Notes: generated by a model from the letters alone, not told the origin. Counted from the first letter of the stretch, positions 43,015-53,215 are shown. The stretch: 64,000 bases of DNA from Winogradskyella sp. (GCF_003712105.1 NZ_RHLG01000001.1:62001-126000); one strand, 5' to 3'. Translations and numbers: made by a program.

Positions 43015-45927
43015 ATGAAGACACTTTTTAATGCCATTTTGTTATGTGTGTTTCTAGTTCCCGCAACCTTGCTTGGACAAACTACAGTTTCAGGAACAGT
43101 AACAGATGGTTCTAGCTCATTACCGCTACCTGGTGTAAATGTAATTGTCAAAGGAACAACTACTGGTACATCATCAGATTTTGACGGTAAGTTCTCTATT
43201 GATTTGAATAATGGCGATGTTGTCGTTTTTTCTTATGTTGGTTTTGTAACACAAGAAATTACATACAATGGTCAAGCTACTATTGATGTAGTTATGCTTG
43301 AAGACGCTGCCCAACTCGATGAAATTGTACTGATTGGTTATGGTACTACTACTGTAAAAGATGCGACAGGTTCTGTAGAATCTGTAACTGCAAAAGATTT
43401 TACAAGAGGTAATATTGTAACTCCAGACAATTTATTAAGTGGTCGAGTTGCTGGTGTAAATATCACGACTGATGGAGGTGCACCAGGATCTGGTGCGACC
43501 ATAAGAATTCGTGGTGGTTCATCTATTAATGCGTCTAATGACCCACTTATTGTAATTGATGGCCTACCTATTACTAATGATATTGTAGGTGGTTCACGTG
43601 GAGTATTATCTACAATTAACCCTAATGACATTGAATCATTTTCAGTATTGAAGGATGCGTCTGCAACGGCGATTTATGGTTCTCGTGGGTCTAATGGTGT
43701 AATCATCATTGTTACTAAAAAGGGTCGTGATACCTTTAGTGCAGAAATTGACACACAATATACATTTGGTGAAATAGATAATACAATTGATGTTTTATCT
43801 GCTGATGCGTTCAGAAATTTAGTAAACTCTCAGCCTATCAACGGAACTACTTTAGACACAAGTTTACTTGGCAATGCTAGTACAGACTGGCAAGATGAAA
43901 TCTATAGAGAAACCGTATCTGCTATACACAATGTAACACTTAGAGGTCAATTATTTAAGAGAATACCGACACGTTTCTCTTTTGGTGTAACTAGACAAGA
44001 AGGAACTTTAATTACTTCGTTAACCGAAAGACGTAATTTATCACTAGCGTTGAATCCAACGTTTTTTGACGATCACTTAAAGGTTAGTGTAAATGCTAAT
44101 TTAGCCTATGCAGATAATAGATTCGCTGACCGAGGTCAAATAGGTGCAGCTTTACGCTACGACCCAACACAACCAGTTATGGATGGTAATCCAAATTTTG
44201 GTGGTTTTTACCAGCATGTTGATGGCAGTGGATTGATACAAAATGGTACTACCAACCCAGTATTTAACCTTGCTAATAGAGTCAACCTTGGAGATGTTAA
44301 TAGAACATTTGGTAATATTAATTTAGACTACAAATTTCACTTTTTACCAGAGTTAAAGGCTGTTGTTAACTTAGGTTACGACTATACTGAATCTTCGACT
44401 TCAGTTGAAGCAACATTTGCTACACAAGACGTAATAACAGGTGAAACATCATTTAGCAATCAACAACGTGTTAACCGCTCTTTTGACGGTTACTTCCTTT
44501 ATAGTAATGGTAATGACAAAATTAACTACGATGTAACTGCTGGTTACTCTTACCAAGTATTTACTAACGATGGTGGTTTTACAGGAAACCTTCAAGACCC
44601 ACAGAGTTTTGGTGATACATTTGCCGATCCGGATGTTGTATTAGTTGGTTTCTTTGGCCGTGCTAACATAGGATTTTTAGATAAATATTTGTTAACACTT
44701 AACTATAGACGCGATGGTACGTCTCGTTTTAGCGAAGACAACCAATTTGGTGATTTTGGTGGAGCTGCATTGGCATGGCGTGTAAGTGATGAAGATTTCT
44801 TAAAAGATTCTAACACTATATCTAATTTAAAATTAAGAGCTAGTGTGGGATGGAATGGACAACAAGATATAGGCCCTAGAGATATCTTTTTAAGCCGAGT
44901 AAACCTTGGTAATCCAGGATCAATTTTCCAGTTTGGTAACCAACCTGTTCAGACTTTACAACCAGCAGCTATTAACCCAGATTTAAAATGGGAAGAAACT
45001 AGAACCATAGAATTTGGTGTAGATTACGGTCTTTTCGATAATAGAATAAATGGTACATTAGGTGTGTTCCAAAAAGATTCTGAAGATTTATTATTTGGAG
45101 CGAATGTTCCTGATGGAAGTAACTTTACAAATAATATCGTTCAAAATATTGGTAATTTAAGAATACAAGGTTTAGAATTTAGTCTTAATGCTGATGTTAT
45201 CCGTAATGACAATTTGAATTGGAATCTTAATTTCAATACAACGTTGTTAGATAGAGAAATTACAGAATTAGCATTTGGACAAGATATAACTACTGGTGGT
45301 ATTTCTGGAGGTACTGGTAACTTTATTCAATTACATCGTGAAGGTGAAGCTCCTAATTCCTTCTACGTATTTAAACAGCTTTTTGATGCTGCTGGTAACC
45401 CTATTGAGGGTGCTTTTGCAGATTTAAATGGTGATAATATCATTAATGACGATGATAGATACATAAAAGAAAACCCTGGGGCAAATGCTATATTCGGTTT
45501 TCAATCGAATCTTGAGTATAAAGGCTTTGACTTTTCTTTCAATATGAGAGCTAGTTTGGGTGGATATGTTTACAACAACGTTAACTCTTCTAGAGCACAA
45601 TTAGAATTATTACAAGATAATGCTGTATTAGGTAACATTCCTTCTTCAGTGTTTGATACTAATTTCCAAAGAACATCAGATGTGATTATTTCAGATTTAT
45701 ACATTGAAAATGCATCGTTCTTAAGAATGGATAATATTACGCTAGGTTATACTTTTTCCGATTTATCGAAATTTGTAAAAAGTATAAGAATTTGGGGTGG
45801 TGTACAAAATGTATTTGTAATTACAGACTATTCTGGTCTTGACCCTGAAGTTGGTGAAAGTGGTATTGATAATACTATTTTCCCAAGATCTAGAAACTTT
45901 TTAGTGGGAGCTAACTTTAAATTTTAA
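43015..45927 (+). CDS. susC: SusC-type TonB-dependent outer-membrane transporter
   Basis: This 970-residue transporter has a signal peptide (ending TLLGQ), an N-terminal carboxypeptidase-regulatory-like domain (about 23-100: VSGTVTDG, LPGVNVIVKGTTTGTSSDFDG), a plug with the SusC motifs LDEIVLIGYG and SATAIYGSRGSNGVIIITK-like sequence (about 212-232), and a large barrel ending NFLVGANFKF. It imports oligosaccharides across the outer membrane with energy from TonB-ExbBD. The substrate is assigned as maltodextrin from the surrounding glucan enzymes. The next gene, susD, starts six bases downstream. Confidence 0.96.
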   Translation: MKTLFNAILLCVFLVPATLLGQTTVSGTVTDGSSSLPLPGVNVIVKGTTTGTSSDFDGKFSIDLNNGDVVVFSYVGFVTQEITYNGQATIDVVMLEDAAQLDEIVLIGYGTTTVKDATGSVESVTAKDFTRGNIVTPDNLLSGRVAGVNITTDGGAPGSGATIRIRGGSSINASNDPLIVIDGLPITNDIVGGSRGVLSTINPNDIESFSVLKDASATAIYGSRGSNGVIIIVTKKGRDTFSAEIDTQYTFGEIDNTIDVLSADAFRNLVNSQPINGTTLDTSLLGNASTDWQDEIYRETVSAIHNVTLRGQLFKRIPTRFSFGVTRQEGTLITSLTERRNLSLALNPTFFDDHLKVSVNANLAYADNRFADRGQIGAALRYDPTQPVMDGNPNFGGFYQHVDGSGLIQNGTTNPVFNLANRVNLGDVNRTFGNINLDYKFHFLPELKAVVNLGYDYTESSTSVEATFATQDVITGETSFSNQQRVNRSFDGYFLYSNGNDKINYDVTAGYSYQVFTNDGGFTGNLQDPQSFGDTFADPDVVLVGFFGRANIGFLDKYLLTLNYRRDGTSRFSEDNQFGDFGGAALAWRVSDEDFLKDSNTISNLKLRASVGWNGQQDIGPRDIFLSRVNLGNPGSIFQFGNQPVQTLQPAAINPDLKWEETRTIEFGVDYGLFDNRINGTLGVFQKDSEDLLFGANVPDGSNFTNNIVQNIGNLRIQGLEFSLNADVIRNDNLNWNLNFNTTLLDREITELAFGQDITTGGISGGTGNFIQLHREGEAPNSFYVFKQLFDAAGNPIEGAFADLNGDNIINDDDRYIKENPGANAIFGFQSNLEYKGFDFSFNMRASLGGYVYNNVNSSRAQLELLQDNAVLGNIPSSVFDTNFQRTSDVIISDLYIENASFLRMDNITLGYTFSDLSKFVKSIRIWGGVQNVFVITDYSGLDPEVGESGIDNTIFPRSRNFLVGANFKF

Positions 45928-45933
45928 AAAACT

Positions 45934-47538
45934 ATGAAAAGAAAATTAAAACAATTAAAGAAAGTTAGTGTCTTCTTATTTGCTGTGTTGTTTATGGTTT
46001 CATGTACTGATGACCTGAACATCACACCGAACGATGATGACACTTTACTAACAGATGATGCTTTTGCTGACGAAGCCGCATATCGTCAACTATTAGCTGG
46101 TGTTTACGCAAATTTAACTTTAACTGGAACTAATGGCCCAGGAAGTTCAAATATTGCTGGTATTGATGCAGGAACTAGTCAGTTTGGTCGCGTATTACTT
46201 TACATGCAAACATTATCTGCAGATCAAATGATTTGGTCTTATGAAAATGATCCAGGAACCCGCGAAATACAGCGAAATATATGGACTGCTCAAAATCCAT
46301 TAATTCTTGGAATGTTTAGTAGAACACACTTAACGATAGCGTTTGCAAACAACTTCTTAAGAGAAACTACTGACGAAAAGTTAGATAGCAGAGGTGTTTC
46401 GCAAAGTACAAGAGATGAGATCGTTGCTTTTAGAGCAGAAGCAAGATTATTAAGAGCAATGTCTTATTACTATATGATGGACTTATTTGGAAAAGCAAAT
46501 TTCGGAACAGAAGCAGATCCAATTAATGCCGTTTTACCAGTTGCAAACAGAGCCGAATTATTTCAGTTTATTGAAGACGAGCTTATTGCAATAAATAGTG
46601 ATTTAATAGATGCTAACCAAAACGAATATGGACGCGCTGATAAAGGTGTTGCTGCAATGATATTAGCAAAACTATATCTAAATGCCGAAGTTTATATTGG
46701 ACAAAACAGATATGCAGATTGTATTACACAATGCCAGACGCTTTTAAACTCTGGTTATTCATTAGCAACATCATATCTAGAAAATTTTATGGCAGACAAC
46801 AATACTAATTCTGCTACTAGCGAAATTATTTTCCCACTTGTTACTGATGGTAATACTACGCAAAACTTTGGTCCTACAACAGTTGCTATTAATGGTTCTG
46901 TGGGTAGTTTAGAAGTCAATGGTGCAGAAGTTGGTGTTACTCCAGGTGGTTGGGGTGGCGCTCTAAGAGTACGCAGACAATTTGCTGATTTATTCGATGG
47001 TGGTTTATTTGCCTTAGATGATAGAAATACTTTAATTACTAACAATAGACCAATAGATATCGTAGATATTTCTGATAGAGATACTGGTTTTATCATTCAA
47101 AAATATTCTAATGCGACATCTACTGGAGGATTTGGTGTTGATCAAACATTTGTTGATACAGATTTCCCATTATTTAGACTTGCAGATGTACATTTAATGT
47201 ATGCTGAAGCACACCTAAGAGGTGGTGGTGGTGCATTAAACACTGCTGTAGATTTAGTAAATGATTTAAGAACGAGAGCTAATAATCCAAATCTTATCTC
47301 ATCTGCAGAATTAACATTAGACTTTGTCTTAGATGAAAGATCTAGAGAGTTACATTGGGAAGCACATAGACGTCAAGATTTAATTCGTTACAATAGATAT
47401 ACTGGTGGTAACTATAACTGGGCATGGAAAGGAAATGGAAGTAATGGAATATCAATTCCGTCTAACTTTAACATTTTCCCGATTCCAAGTTTGAGTTTAT
47501 CATCTAACCCTAACCTTACTCAAAATCCTGGGTACTAA
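45934..47538 (+). CDS. susD: SusD-type surface glycan-binding lipoprotein
   Basis: The 534-residue lipoprotein (signal VLFMVSC) has the SusD pattern: DDLNITPNDDDTLLTDDAFADEAAYRQLLAG at the start of the mature protein (listed in parts: ADEAAYRQLLAGVYA), then AEARLLRAMSYYYMMDLFG and a C-terminal LDERSRELHWEAHRRQDLIRY. SusD acts as the lid on SusC and binds the glycan at the cell surface. Spacing and order are those of a standard SusCD pair. It is followed by the SusE-like gene after 12 bases. Confidence 0.95.
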   Translation: MKRKLKQLKKVSVFLFAVLFMVSCTDDLNITPNDDDTLLTDDAFADEAAYRQLLAGVYANLTLTGTNGPGSSNIAGIDAGTSQFGRVLLYMQTLSADQMIWSYENDPGTREIQRNIWTAQNPLILGMFSRTHLTIAFANNFLRETTDEKLDSRGVSQSTRDEIVAFRAEARLLRAMSYYYMMDLFGKANFGTEADPINAVLPVANRAELFQFIEDELIAINSDLIDANQNEYGRADKGVAAMILAKLYLNAEVYIGQNRYADCITQCQTLLNSGYSLATSYLENFMADNNTNSATSEIIFPLVTDGNTTQNFGPTTVAINGSVGSLEVNGAEVGVTPGGWGGALRVRRQFADLFDGGLFALDDRNTLITNNRPIDIVDISDRDTGFIIQKYSNATSTGGFGVDQTFVDTDFPLFRLADVHLMYAEAHLRGGGGALNTAVDLVNDLRTRANNPNLISSAELTLDFVLDERSRELHWEAHRRQDLIRYNRYTGGNYNWAWKGNGSNGISIPSNFNIFPIPSLSLSSNPNLTQNPGY

Positions 47539-47550
47539 TTTTAACACAAC

Positions 47551-48648
47551 ATGAATATGAAAAATAAAATATCACTTCTATTATCTTCACTATTCGTTCT
47601 GTTTTTATTTACAGGATGTGAGGATGATTCGGAAATTTTTACAGTTGCTGAGACAAGTCCGATTAACCTAGCGGAATTAGCTATCTCGGATATACAATTA
47701 GATGCTGTAAATACGAATAACCCAGCTGTTACATTTAGCTGGACAGTTGCAGATTATGGACAACCTGCTGCAGAAAGATATGATTTAGAGCTTTCTTCGG
47801 ATAATGCTTTTACAAATCCAATAGTAGCAAGTTCTATAGTTGGTAATAATTCTATAACATTGTCAGTAGGCGAGTTAAACTCAGCTGCAGGTAATGCTGG
47901 ATTACCACCATTTGTCTCTAGTACTATTTATGCAAGAGTGATTTCTTCTTTAGGAACACAAAACGGTTTACCGGTTGCTTCAAATGTTATAAGTTTTCAA
48001 GTAACGCCTTTCTTTAACTATCCGTTTATGGATTTTTTCCTAGTAGGTAATGCAACAGCAGCTGATTGGAATAATAACAATAACAACCCTGCATTATTTA
48101 GAGATGGAGACAACCCTAACTTATATACATATACTGGCTTTTTCAACCCAGGTCAGTTTAAAGTGTTAGAAATAAAAGGATTATGGCAACCACAATGGGG
48201 AACTAATGATGGTTCAAGTATCGATGTTAACCCTGGTGATACAAGTGATCCAAATACTTTCCCTAACAATGGTTCTGATATTTCTGCTGCTGGTTTTTAT
48301 ACGTTTACGATAAATTTCAGCTCTAATAATTTCTCATTTGCTGCATTTGACACCACTGGTGCAACAGACTATACAAGTATAGAAGTACAAGGATCGGCGA
48401 CAAGTACAATTGCTTTAACGAGATTATCAGCTTCAGATTCACATGTTTGGTTTGCAAACAATGTTACGCTTACTACTGGTGATGTAGCCTTTGTAACAAA
48501 CACAGGAGATAGCTGGGGAAGTGATAGTTCCTTCTCTGGTAAAGCCACTAACGGAGGTGCAAATGTACCTGTTATTGTAGGAGATGAATATGACATTTGG
48601 TTTAATGACCTTACAGGTGATTATATCCTGATTCCTTTAAACTTATAA
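47551..48648 (+). CDS. susE: SusE-like starch-binding outer-membrane lipoprotein
   Basis: This 365-residue lipoprotein (signal FLFTGC) begins its mature part with a SusE-type immunoglobulin-like domain (about 35-150, PAVTFSWTVADYG, YDLELSSDNAF). Two carbohydrate-binding modules follow (about 155-265 with FFLVGNATAADWNNNNNNPA and QPQWGTNDGSS; 270-365). Aromatic-rich stretches such as LWQPQWGTND are the kind that bind glucan. It probably helps hold starch at the surface. ATG codons at 47551 and 47557 are both possible starts. A 32-base DNA stretch is identical to one in the next gene. Confidence 0.88.
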   Translation: MNMKNKISLLLSSLFVLFLFTGCEDDSEIFTVAETSPINLAELAISDIQLDAVNTNNPAVTFSWTVADYGQPAAERYDLELSSDNAFTNPIVASSIVGNNSITLSVGELNSAAGNAGLPPFVSSTIYARVISSLGTQNGLPVASNVISFQVTPFFNYPFMDFFLVGNATAADWNNNNNNPALFRDGDNPNLYTYTGFFNPGQFKVLEIKGLWQPQWGTNDGSSIDVNPGDTSDPNTFPNNGSDISAAGFYTFTINFSSNNFSFAAFDTTGATDYTSIEVQGSATSTIALTRLSASDSHVWFANNVTLTTGDVAFVTNTGDSWGSDSSFSGKATNGGANVPVIVGDEYDIWFNDLTGDYILIPLNL

Positions 48649-48658
48649 AAAAATAGCT

Positions 48659-50122
48659 ATGAAATTAATCTTTAACAAATTTAGCGGTCTTATACTCATT
48701 TTCGCTTTGCTTTTTACTGCTTGTGAGAATGAAGAGACTATAACAATTACTGAACCTGATGCTGCTTTTGAATTATTGCAACCAGGAATTAGTAATATAC
48801 TTTTAAACTTTGGTTTACAGAGTAACGCAGCGTTTACTGTGACATGGAATGATGATGTTACAGGAAGCTCTTCTTATACCATTCAAATGGCAATTACTGA
48901 TGATTTTGCTAACCCTATAACGTTAGGAAACTCGTCTACTAATTCGTTCACAATAAGCGTAACTGACTTAAACATGGCAATTAATTCTGCTAATCCAGCA
49001 AATTTAGTTGATGTCCCTGTTTTTGTTAGAGTTGATGCTGGTGCAGCGTTAAGTAATTCAGTGTTATTCTTTGTTACTGCTTACCCTGAGAATCCAGCTG
49101 AAATTACAAGCCCAGCTGCCAATGATACTTTTGTATTATCGCTTGCCACTTCTGGTGACATTGCAATGACGGTTGCTTGGGAAGATGAAGGATTAACTGG
49201 TCCAGATGCTGTTGAGTACACTATTGAAGCCGCACTTGGCGGAACAGATTTTGCTAACCCTGTTGTTTTAGGTACCACAAGTAATGGTATTACAACATTA
49301 GACATTACTCATGCCGACTTAAATGCTGCTGCTCTAGGATTAGGTGCTGCTGCAGATGTTGCTGCAGATGTTGATATTAGAATTGTAGCGCGATCTACAA
49401 ATGCTAATGAAAATACTTTAGAGCGTATTTCTGATAGTGTAACTGTTAGTATAACACCATATTCTGTAACATTCCCATTCTTATATTTAGTGGGCGATGC
49501 TACTACTCCTGGTTGGAATAACAACAATAATAATACTGCAATCTTTAGAAATCAAGATGTGCCTAACAATTATATCTACACTGGATATTTTAATGCTGGT
49601 GCATTTAAATTGTTGGAAGTATTAGGACAATGGCAACCACAATGGGGAACTAATGATGGTTCTACATTGGCTGTTAATCCAGGCGGTGGTTCTGACCCAG
49701 GTGTGTTTAGCGTTGGATCTGCTGGATATTACACATACAGTTTTACCACAGTAGGTGAAGGCGGTTCTTTTACCGTGCAATCTTACGATGCATCTAGTGC
49801 ACCAACTTATAATAGAATTGGTCTGATTGGTCAAGCTATAGGTGGTTGGGGTGATGCAGACGAAATTGACTTAACTCAAGACCCTAACAACCCACATTTA
49901 TGGTCTGCATCAAATATTACATTTACTAATAATGATGAATTCTTAATCAGACCAAATGACGATTGGAATAATGGTCTGTGGAGATATACAGGCTCAAGCG
50001 AACTTTGGGGACAATCTAACTTTGCGACGTCTGGAAACAACTTCGTATTTAACGGGCCGTCAGGTTCATACGATGTATGGTTCAATGACTTAGATGGAAG
50101 TTATGTATTTATCCCAAATTAA
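48659..50122 (+). CDS. SusF/SusE-like starch-binding lipoprotein
   Basis: The 487-residue lipoprotein (signal LLFTAC) has two SusE-type Ig-like domains (about 30-135 and 145-265) and two C-terminal binding modules (about 270-385 and 390-487). The first module (FLYLVGDATTPGWNNNNNNTA, LGQWQPQWGTNDGS) is a clear paralog of the module in the preceding protein. The extra Ig-like domain would hold the binding modules farther from the membrane. This gives the system two surface binders of different reach. The gene ends 18 bases before a strong terminator. Confidence 0.87.
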   Translation: MKLIFNKFSGLILIFALLFTACENEETITITEPDAAFELLQPGISNILLNFGLQSNAAFTVTWNDDVTGSSSYTIQMAITDDFANPITLGNSSTNSFTISVTDLNMAINSANPANLVDVPVFVRVDAGAALSNSVLFFVTAYPENPAEITSPAANDTFVLSLATSGDIAMTVAWEDEGLTGPDAVEYTIEAALGGTDFANPVVLGTTSNGITTLDITHADLNAAALGLGAAADVAADVDIRIVARSTNANENTLERISDSVTVSITPYSVTFPFLYLVGDATTPGWNNNNNNTAIFRNQDVPNNYIYTGYFNAGAFKLLEVLGQWQPQWGTNDGSTLAVNPGGGSDPGVFSVGSAGYYTYSFTTVGEGGSFTVQSYDASSAPTYNRIGLIGQAIGGWGDADEIDLTQDPNNPHLWSASNITFTNNDEFLIRPNDDWNNGLWRYTGSSELWGQSNFATSGNNFVFNGPSGSYDVWFNDLDGSYVFIPN

Positions 50123-50140
50123 TTGTTGATTTAACATCTA

Positions 50141-50170
50141 AAAGGCTGTTTTGAGTAAAACAGCCTTTTT
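50141..50170 (+). terminator. Intrinsic terminator after the susCDEF-like genes
   Basis: A perfect 12-base-pair stem AAAGGCTGTTTT (50141-50152) and AAAACAGCCTTT (50157-50168) with loop GAGT is followed by a T-rich run. It lies 19 bases upstream of the amylase ATG at 50188. The amylase therefore depends on read-through or on a start inside this short gap, where I see no TAnnTTTG. Confidence 0.85.
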
Positions 50171-50187
50171 ATTTTAAAAATTAATTT

Positions 50188-53157
50188 ATGAAAAAGATTA
50201 CTTTTTACATAGCGATTCTTGCTGGTGTATTGGCATTTTCACAACAGCAAAATGTTGCCTATGAGATATCGCCTTGTACATTTCAAGAAGATGAAGAAAT
50301 CACCATTATTATTGATGGTACAACTATCGATGAAAGTGCTTGGAACGTAACTAATAATGAACTTTATCTATGGTCTTGGTCCTTTGATTTAACTTTCGCT
50401 AATCTTCAAGACTCACCTTTTAATGGTACTTGGACAAGCTCAAATGCTGCGAGTATATTTACATATGATTCAGTTAATGATGAATATAGAAAAACAATAA
50501 TTCCGGATAGTTATTTTCAAAGAAATGATATTGGGAGATTAGGGTTTTTAATAAAAGCTCAGGATGGTAGTGGAGATAAAAAATCTCAAGACATTTTGGC
50601 CGATGTTGGTGCTTCGTCATTTAATGTAAACTTATCTGCTCCAACCGAAAATACAGTTCTTTTAACTTCTGGTGATAATCTTACTATTACAGCCACTAAT
50701 AGCTGTGGTACGGCTCAATATGTTCTAAGTGCTAACGGTAGTGTCATTTCTACGCAAAACGGTGAATCATTTACCTATACAGATAACAACATTACTCAAA
50801 ATCAAGCATATACGCTAGAAGTTACACTTGGTCCAGATGTACGATCTATTCCAATTACTGCAATATTAAACCCAAATGCAGGAAGTCAAGCGATGCCTTC
50901 AGGTCTTAAAGAAGGCATAAACTATGACACATCAGATCCTACTAAAGCGACTTTGGTAATAGATGCACCTAACAAAGACTATATTTATGTCGCAGGTAGT
51001 TTCAATGACGACAGTTATCAACCAAAATTTTCGGACGCGATGCTGCGGGACAGTAATGCAAATTCGGATAAATTTTTCATTGAACTAACTGGTCTTACAC
51101 CAGGCGAAGTATATACCTATCAGTATTGGGTTGTTGACGAAACACCAATATCTGGTTCTCCAAGTTTAGTAAAAACAGCAGATCCATATTCTACTTTAGT
51201 ATTGTCACCTTTCGATGACCCATTTATTCCAGCGGCTACGTATCCTAACTTACCTACCTATCCAGATGGGCAAGAAAGAGAAGTTACAGTATTGCAGACC
51301 AACCAAACAGAATACAATTGGGTGGTAGATAATTTTGACAAACCCAAAAAGGAGGATTTAATAATCTATGAAGTATTAGTTAGAGATTTTGAAAGTAATA
51401 GAAATTATCAAGACTTAATTGACCGTATTGATTATTTCAAAGAATTAAACATTAACGCTATTCAACTTATGCCAGTAATGGAATTTGAAGGTAATGAAAG
51501 CTGGGGTTATAACACATCATTTCATATGGCCTTAGATAAATTCTATGGAACGGAGAATAAGTTTAAAGAATTTATTGACTTATGCCATCAAAACGGAATT
51601 GCCGTAATATTAGATATCGCTTTAAATCATGCTTTTGGTAGAAACCCCTTAGTACGTATGTGGATGAATGACCCAGATGGTAATGGTTGGGGCGACCCAA
51701 GTACAGAAAACCCCTATTTTAATGTTAACGCACAACATAGTTTTAATGTTGGTTATGATTTTAGTCATACCGAAGAGTTACCTAACACACCAGGAGCAAG
51801 TTCAAATGATGATACGAACCCAATAACCAATCATTATGTAGAACGTGTTATTGAGCATTGGATTACAGAATTCAAAATTGATGGATTTAGATGGGATTTA
51901 ACAAAAGGGTTTACTCAAAATTGTACAGGTGGAGATGATTTCTGTACTAATGCTTATCAACAAGATCGCGTGGATATTCTTCAAGATTATGCAGATTATT
52001 CATGGTCTTTAGATCCAACACATTATGTGATATTCGAACACTTAGGTACAGATGGCGAGGAACAACAGTGGGCCAATTATAGGCTTACAGGAGAAGCTGA
52101 CGGTATTCCAAAAGGCATTATGATGTGGGGCAAGATGACTGCTGAATTCAATGAATTAACGATGGGACAAGATGGTAATAAAAATATCAATAGAGCAGGA
52201 CACTTATCTAGAGGATTTAGTGAGCCTAGATTAATTGGATATCCCGAAAGCCATGATGAAGAGCGATTAATGTACAATAATTTACAGTTTGGTAAAAATC
52301 TAAATGGCTATGATATCACCGATTTAGATACTGCTTTAGGCCGTATGTCTGCTCTAGGAGCGGTATCTGTAATGCTGCCTGGTCCTAAAATGATATGGCA
52401 TTTTGGTGGTTTAGGAATGGAACAATCTATTTTTACGTGTACTAATGGAACTGTAAATACCGAAAACGATGCCACAGCTGGTGATTGTAAATTAGACACA
52501 AAACCGCAGCCTCAATGGCCGTGGTATGATACAGCAAATCCAACTGGCACTATTGCCTTAAGACAACAGATATTTAATGATTGGGCAAGGTTGCATGAAT
52601 TAAAAATAAATGAAGCAGTTTTTGAAGGAGATTATACGATCACATCAGATGCTGGAAGTTTTACGCCTCGTATTGATATCTTCGATTCTAGCATTCCACT
52701 GACGGAATTAAGAAATGTAATTATACTTTCAAATTTTGACGTTGTAAATCAAGATATTTCGTTCAGTTTCCCTTCTGGTGTTACTGATACGTGGTACGAT
52801 TTAATGGATCCGACAGGAGCAACTACTTTCCCAGATGAACGTAGAGGTACAATTAATCTTGCTCCAGGAGAATTTAAAGTCTTAGGCAATAAGAATGCGC
52901 AAGCGTTAAGTACTACTGATTTCGATTTGGATAAGTTTAGAATTTTTCCAAATCCTGCAACTACTGAATTTATGATAAACGTAAGAGTTTCGGATATAAA
53001 TATTGTAGATATTACGGGTAAAACTGTAAAAACATTTAACGGTAGCTTTAATAGAAATTCAAGCTTTAATATTGAAGATTTAAATCCTGGGATTTATATT
53101 GTAAAGACGATTTCAGAAAATAATCAGATAAATACGACCAAACTCATTAAACTTTAA
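50188..53157 (+). CDS. Secreted GH13 alpha-amylase with T9SS sorting domain
   Basis: This 989-residue enzyme has a signal peptide (ending LAFSQQQ), N-terminal non-catalytic domains (about 20-370; the segment near 255-345 with YIYVAGSFNDD and YTYQYWVVDE resembles CBM48), and a GH13 barrel with Asp570 (GFRWDLTKGF), Glu617 (VIFEHLG) and Asp690 (ESHDEERL). At the C-terminus (about 915-989) is a type A T9SS sorting domain with FRIFPNPATTEF and GIYIVKT, meaning export through the type IX system and attachment at the cell surface or release. It is the extracellular enzyme that cuts starch-like glucan before SusCD uptake. It is separated from susF by a terminator. Confidence 0.93.
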   Translation: MKKITFYIAILAGVLAFSQQQNVAYEISPCTFQEDEEITIIIDGTTIDESAWNVTNNELYLWSWSFDLTFANLQDSPFNGTWTSSNAASIFTYDSVNDEYRKTIIPDSYFQRNDIGRLGFLIKAQDGSGDKKSQDILADVGASSFNVNLSAPTENTVLLTSGDNLTITATNSCGTAQYVLSANGSVISTQNGESFTYTDNNITQNQAYTLEVTLGPDVRSIPITAILNPNAGSQAMPSGLKEGINYDTSDPTKATLVIDAPNKDYIYVAGSFNDDSYQPKFSDAMLRDSNANSDKFFIELTGLTPGEVYTYQYWVVDETPISGSPSLVKTADPYSTLVLSPFDDPFIPAATYPNLPTYPDGQEREVTVLQTNQTEYNWVVDNFDKPKKEDLIIYEVLVRDFESNRNYQDLIDRIDYFKELNINAIQLMPVMEFEGNESWGYNTSFHMALDKFYGTENKFKEFIDLCHQNGIAVILDIALNHAFGRNPLVRMWMNDPDGNGWGDPSTENPYFNVNAQHSFNVGYDFSHTEELPNTPGASSNDDTNPITNHYVERVIEHWITEFKIDGFRWDLTKGFTQNCTGGDDFCTNAYQQDRVDILQDYADYSWSLDPTHYVIFEHLGTDGEEQQWANYRLTGEADGIPKGIMMWGKMTAEFNELTMGQDGNKNINRAGHLSRGFSEPRLIGYPESHDEERLMYNNLQFGKNLNGYDITDLDTALGRMSALGAVSVMLPGPKMIWHFGGLGMEQSIFTCTNGTVNTENDATAGDCKLDTKPQPQWPWYDTANPTGTIALRQQIFNDWARLHELKINEAVFEGDYTITSDAGSFTPRIDIFDSSIPLTELRNVIILSNFDVVNQDISFSFPSGVTDTWYDLMDPTGATTFPDERRGTINLAPGEFKVLGNKNAQALSTTDFDLDKFRIFPNPATTEFMINVRVSDINIVDITGKTVKTFNGSFNRNSSFNIEDLNPGIYIVKTISENNQINTTKLIKL

Positions 53158-53181
53158 TTTCAACCACAAATAATTCTAAAT

Positions 53182-53214
53182 AAAAAAGCTCTCAAACATT
53201 TGAGAGCTTTTTTT
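53182..53214. terminator. Bidirectional terminator between amylase and tRNA-Leu
   Basis: A 14-base-pair stem AAAAAAGCTCTCAA (53182-53195) and TTGAGAGCTTTTTT (53200-53213) with loop ACAT has T-runs on both strands. It lies 24 bases after the amylase stop and 2 bases past the tRNA 3' end on the other strand, so it can end both transcripts. Confidence 0.85.
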
Positions 53215-53215
53215 G

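Noticed and set aside
46755..47096. 113-codon minus-strand frame inside susD
   Set aside because: Antisense to a well-supported SusD gene, with no signal, promoter or recognisable domain.
48050..49540. Asparagine runs (NNNNNN) in the two starch-binding proteins as a sequence artefact
   Set aside because: The codons vary (AAT and AAC), the reading frames remain open, and the run occupies the same place in both paralogous modules.
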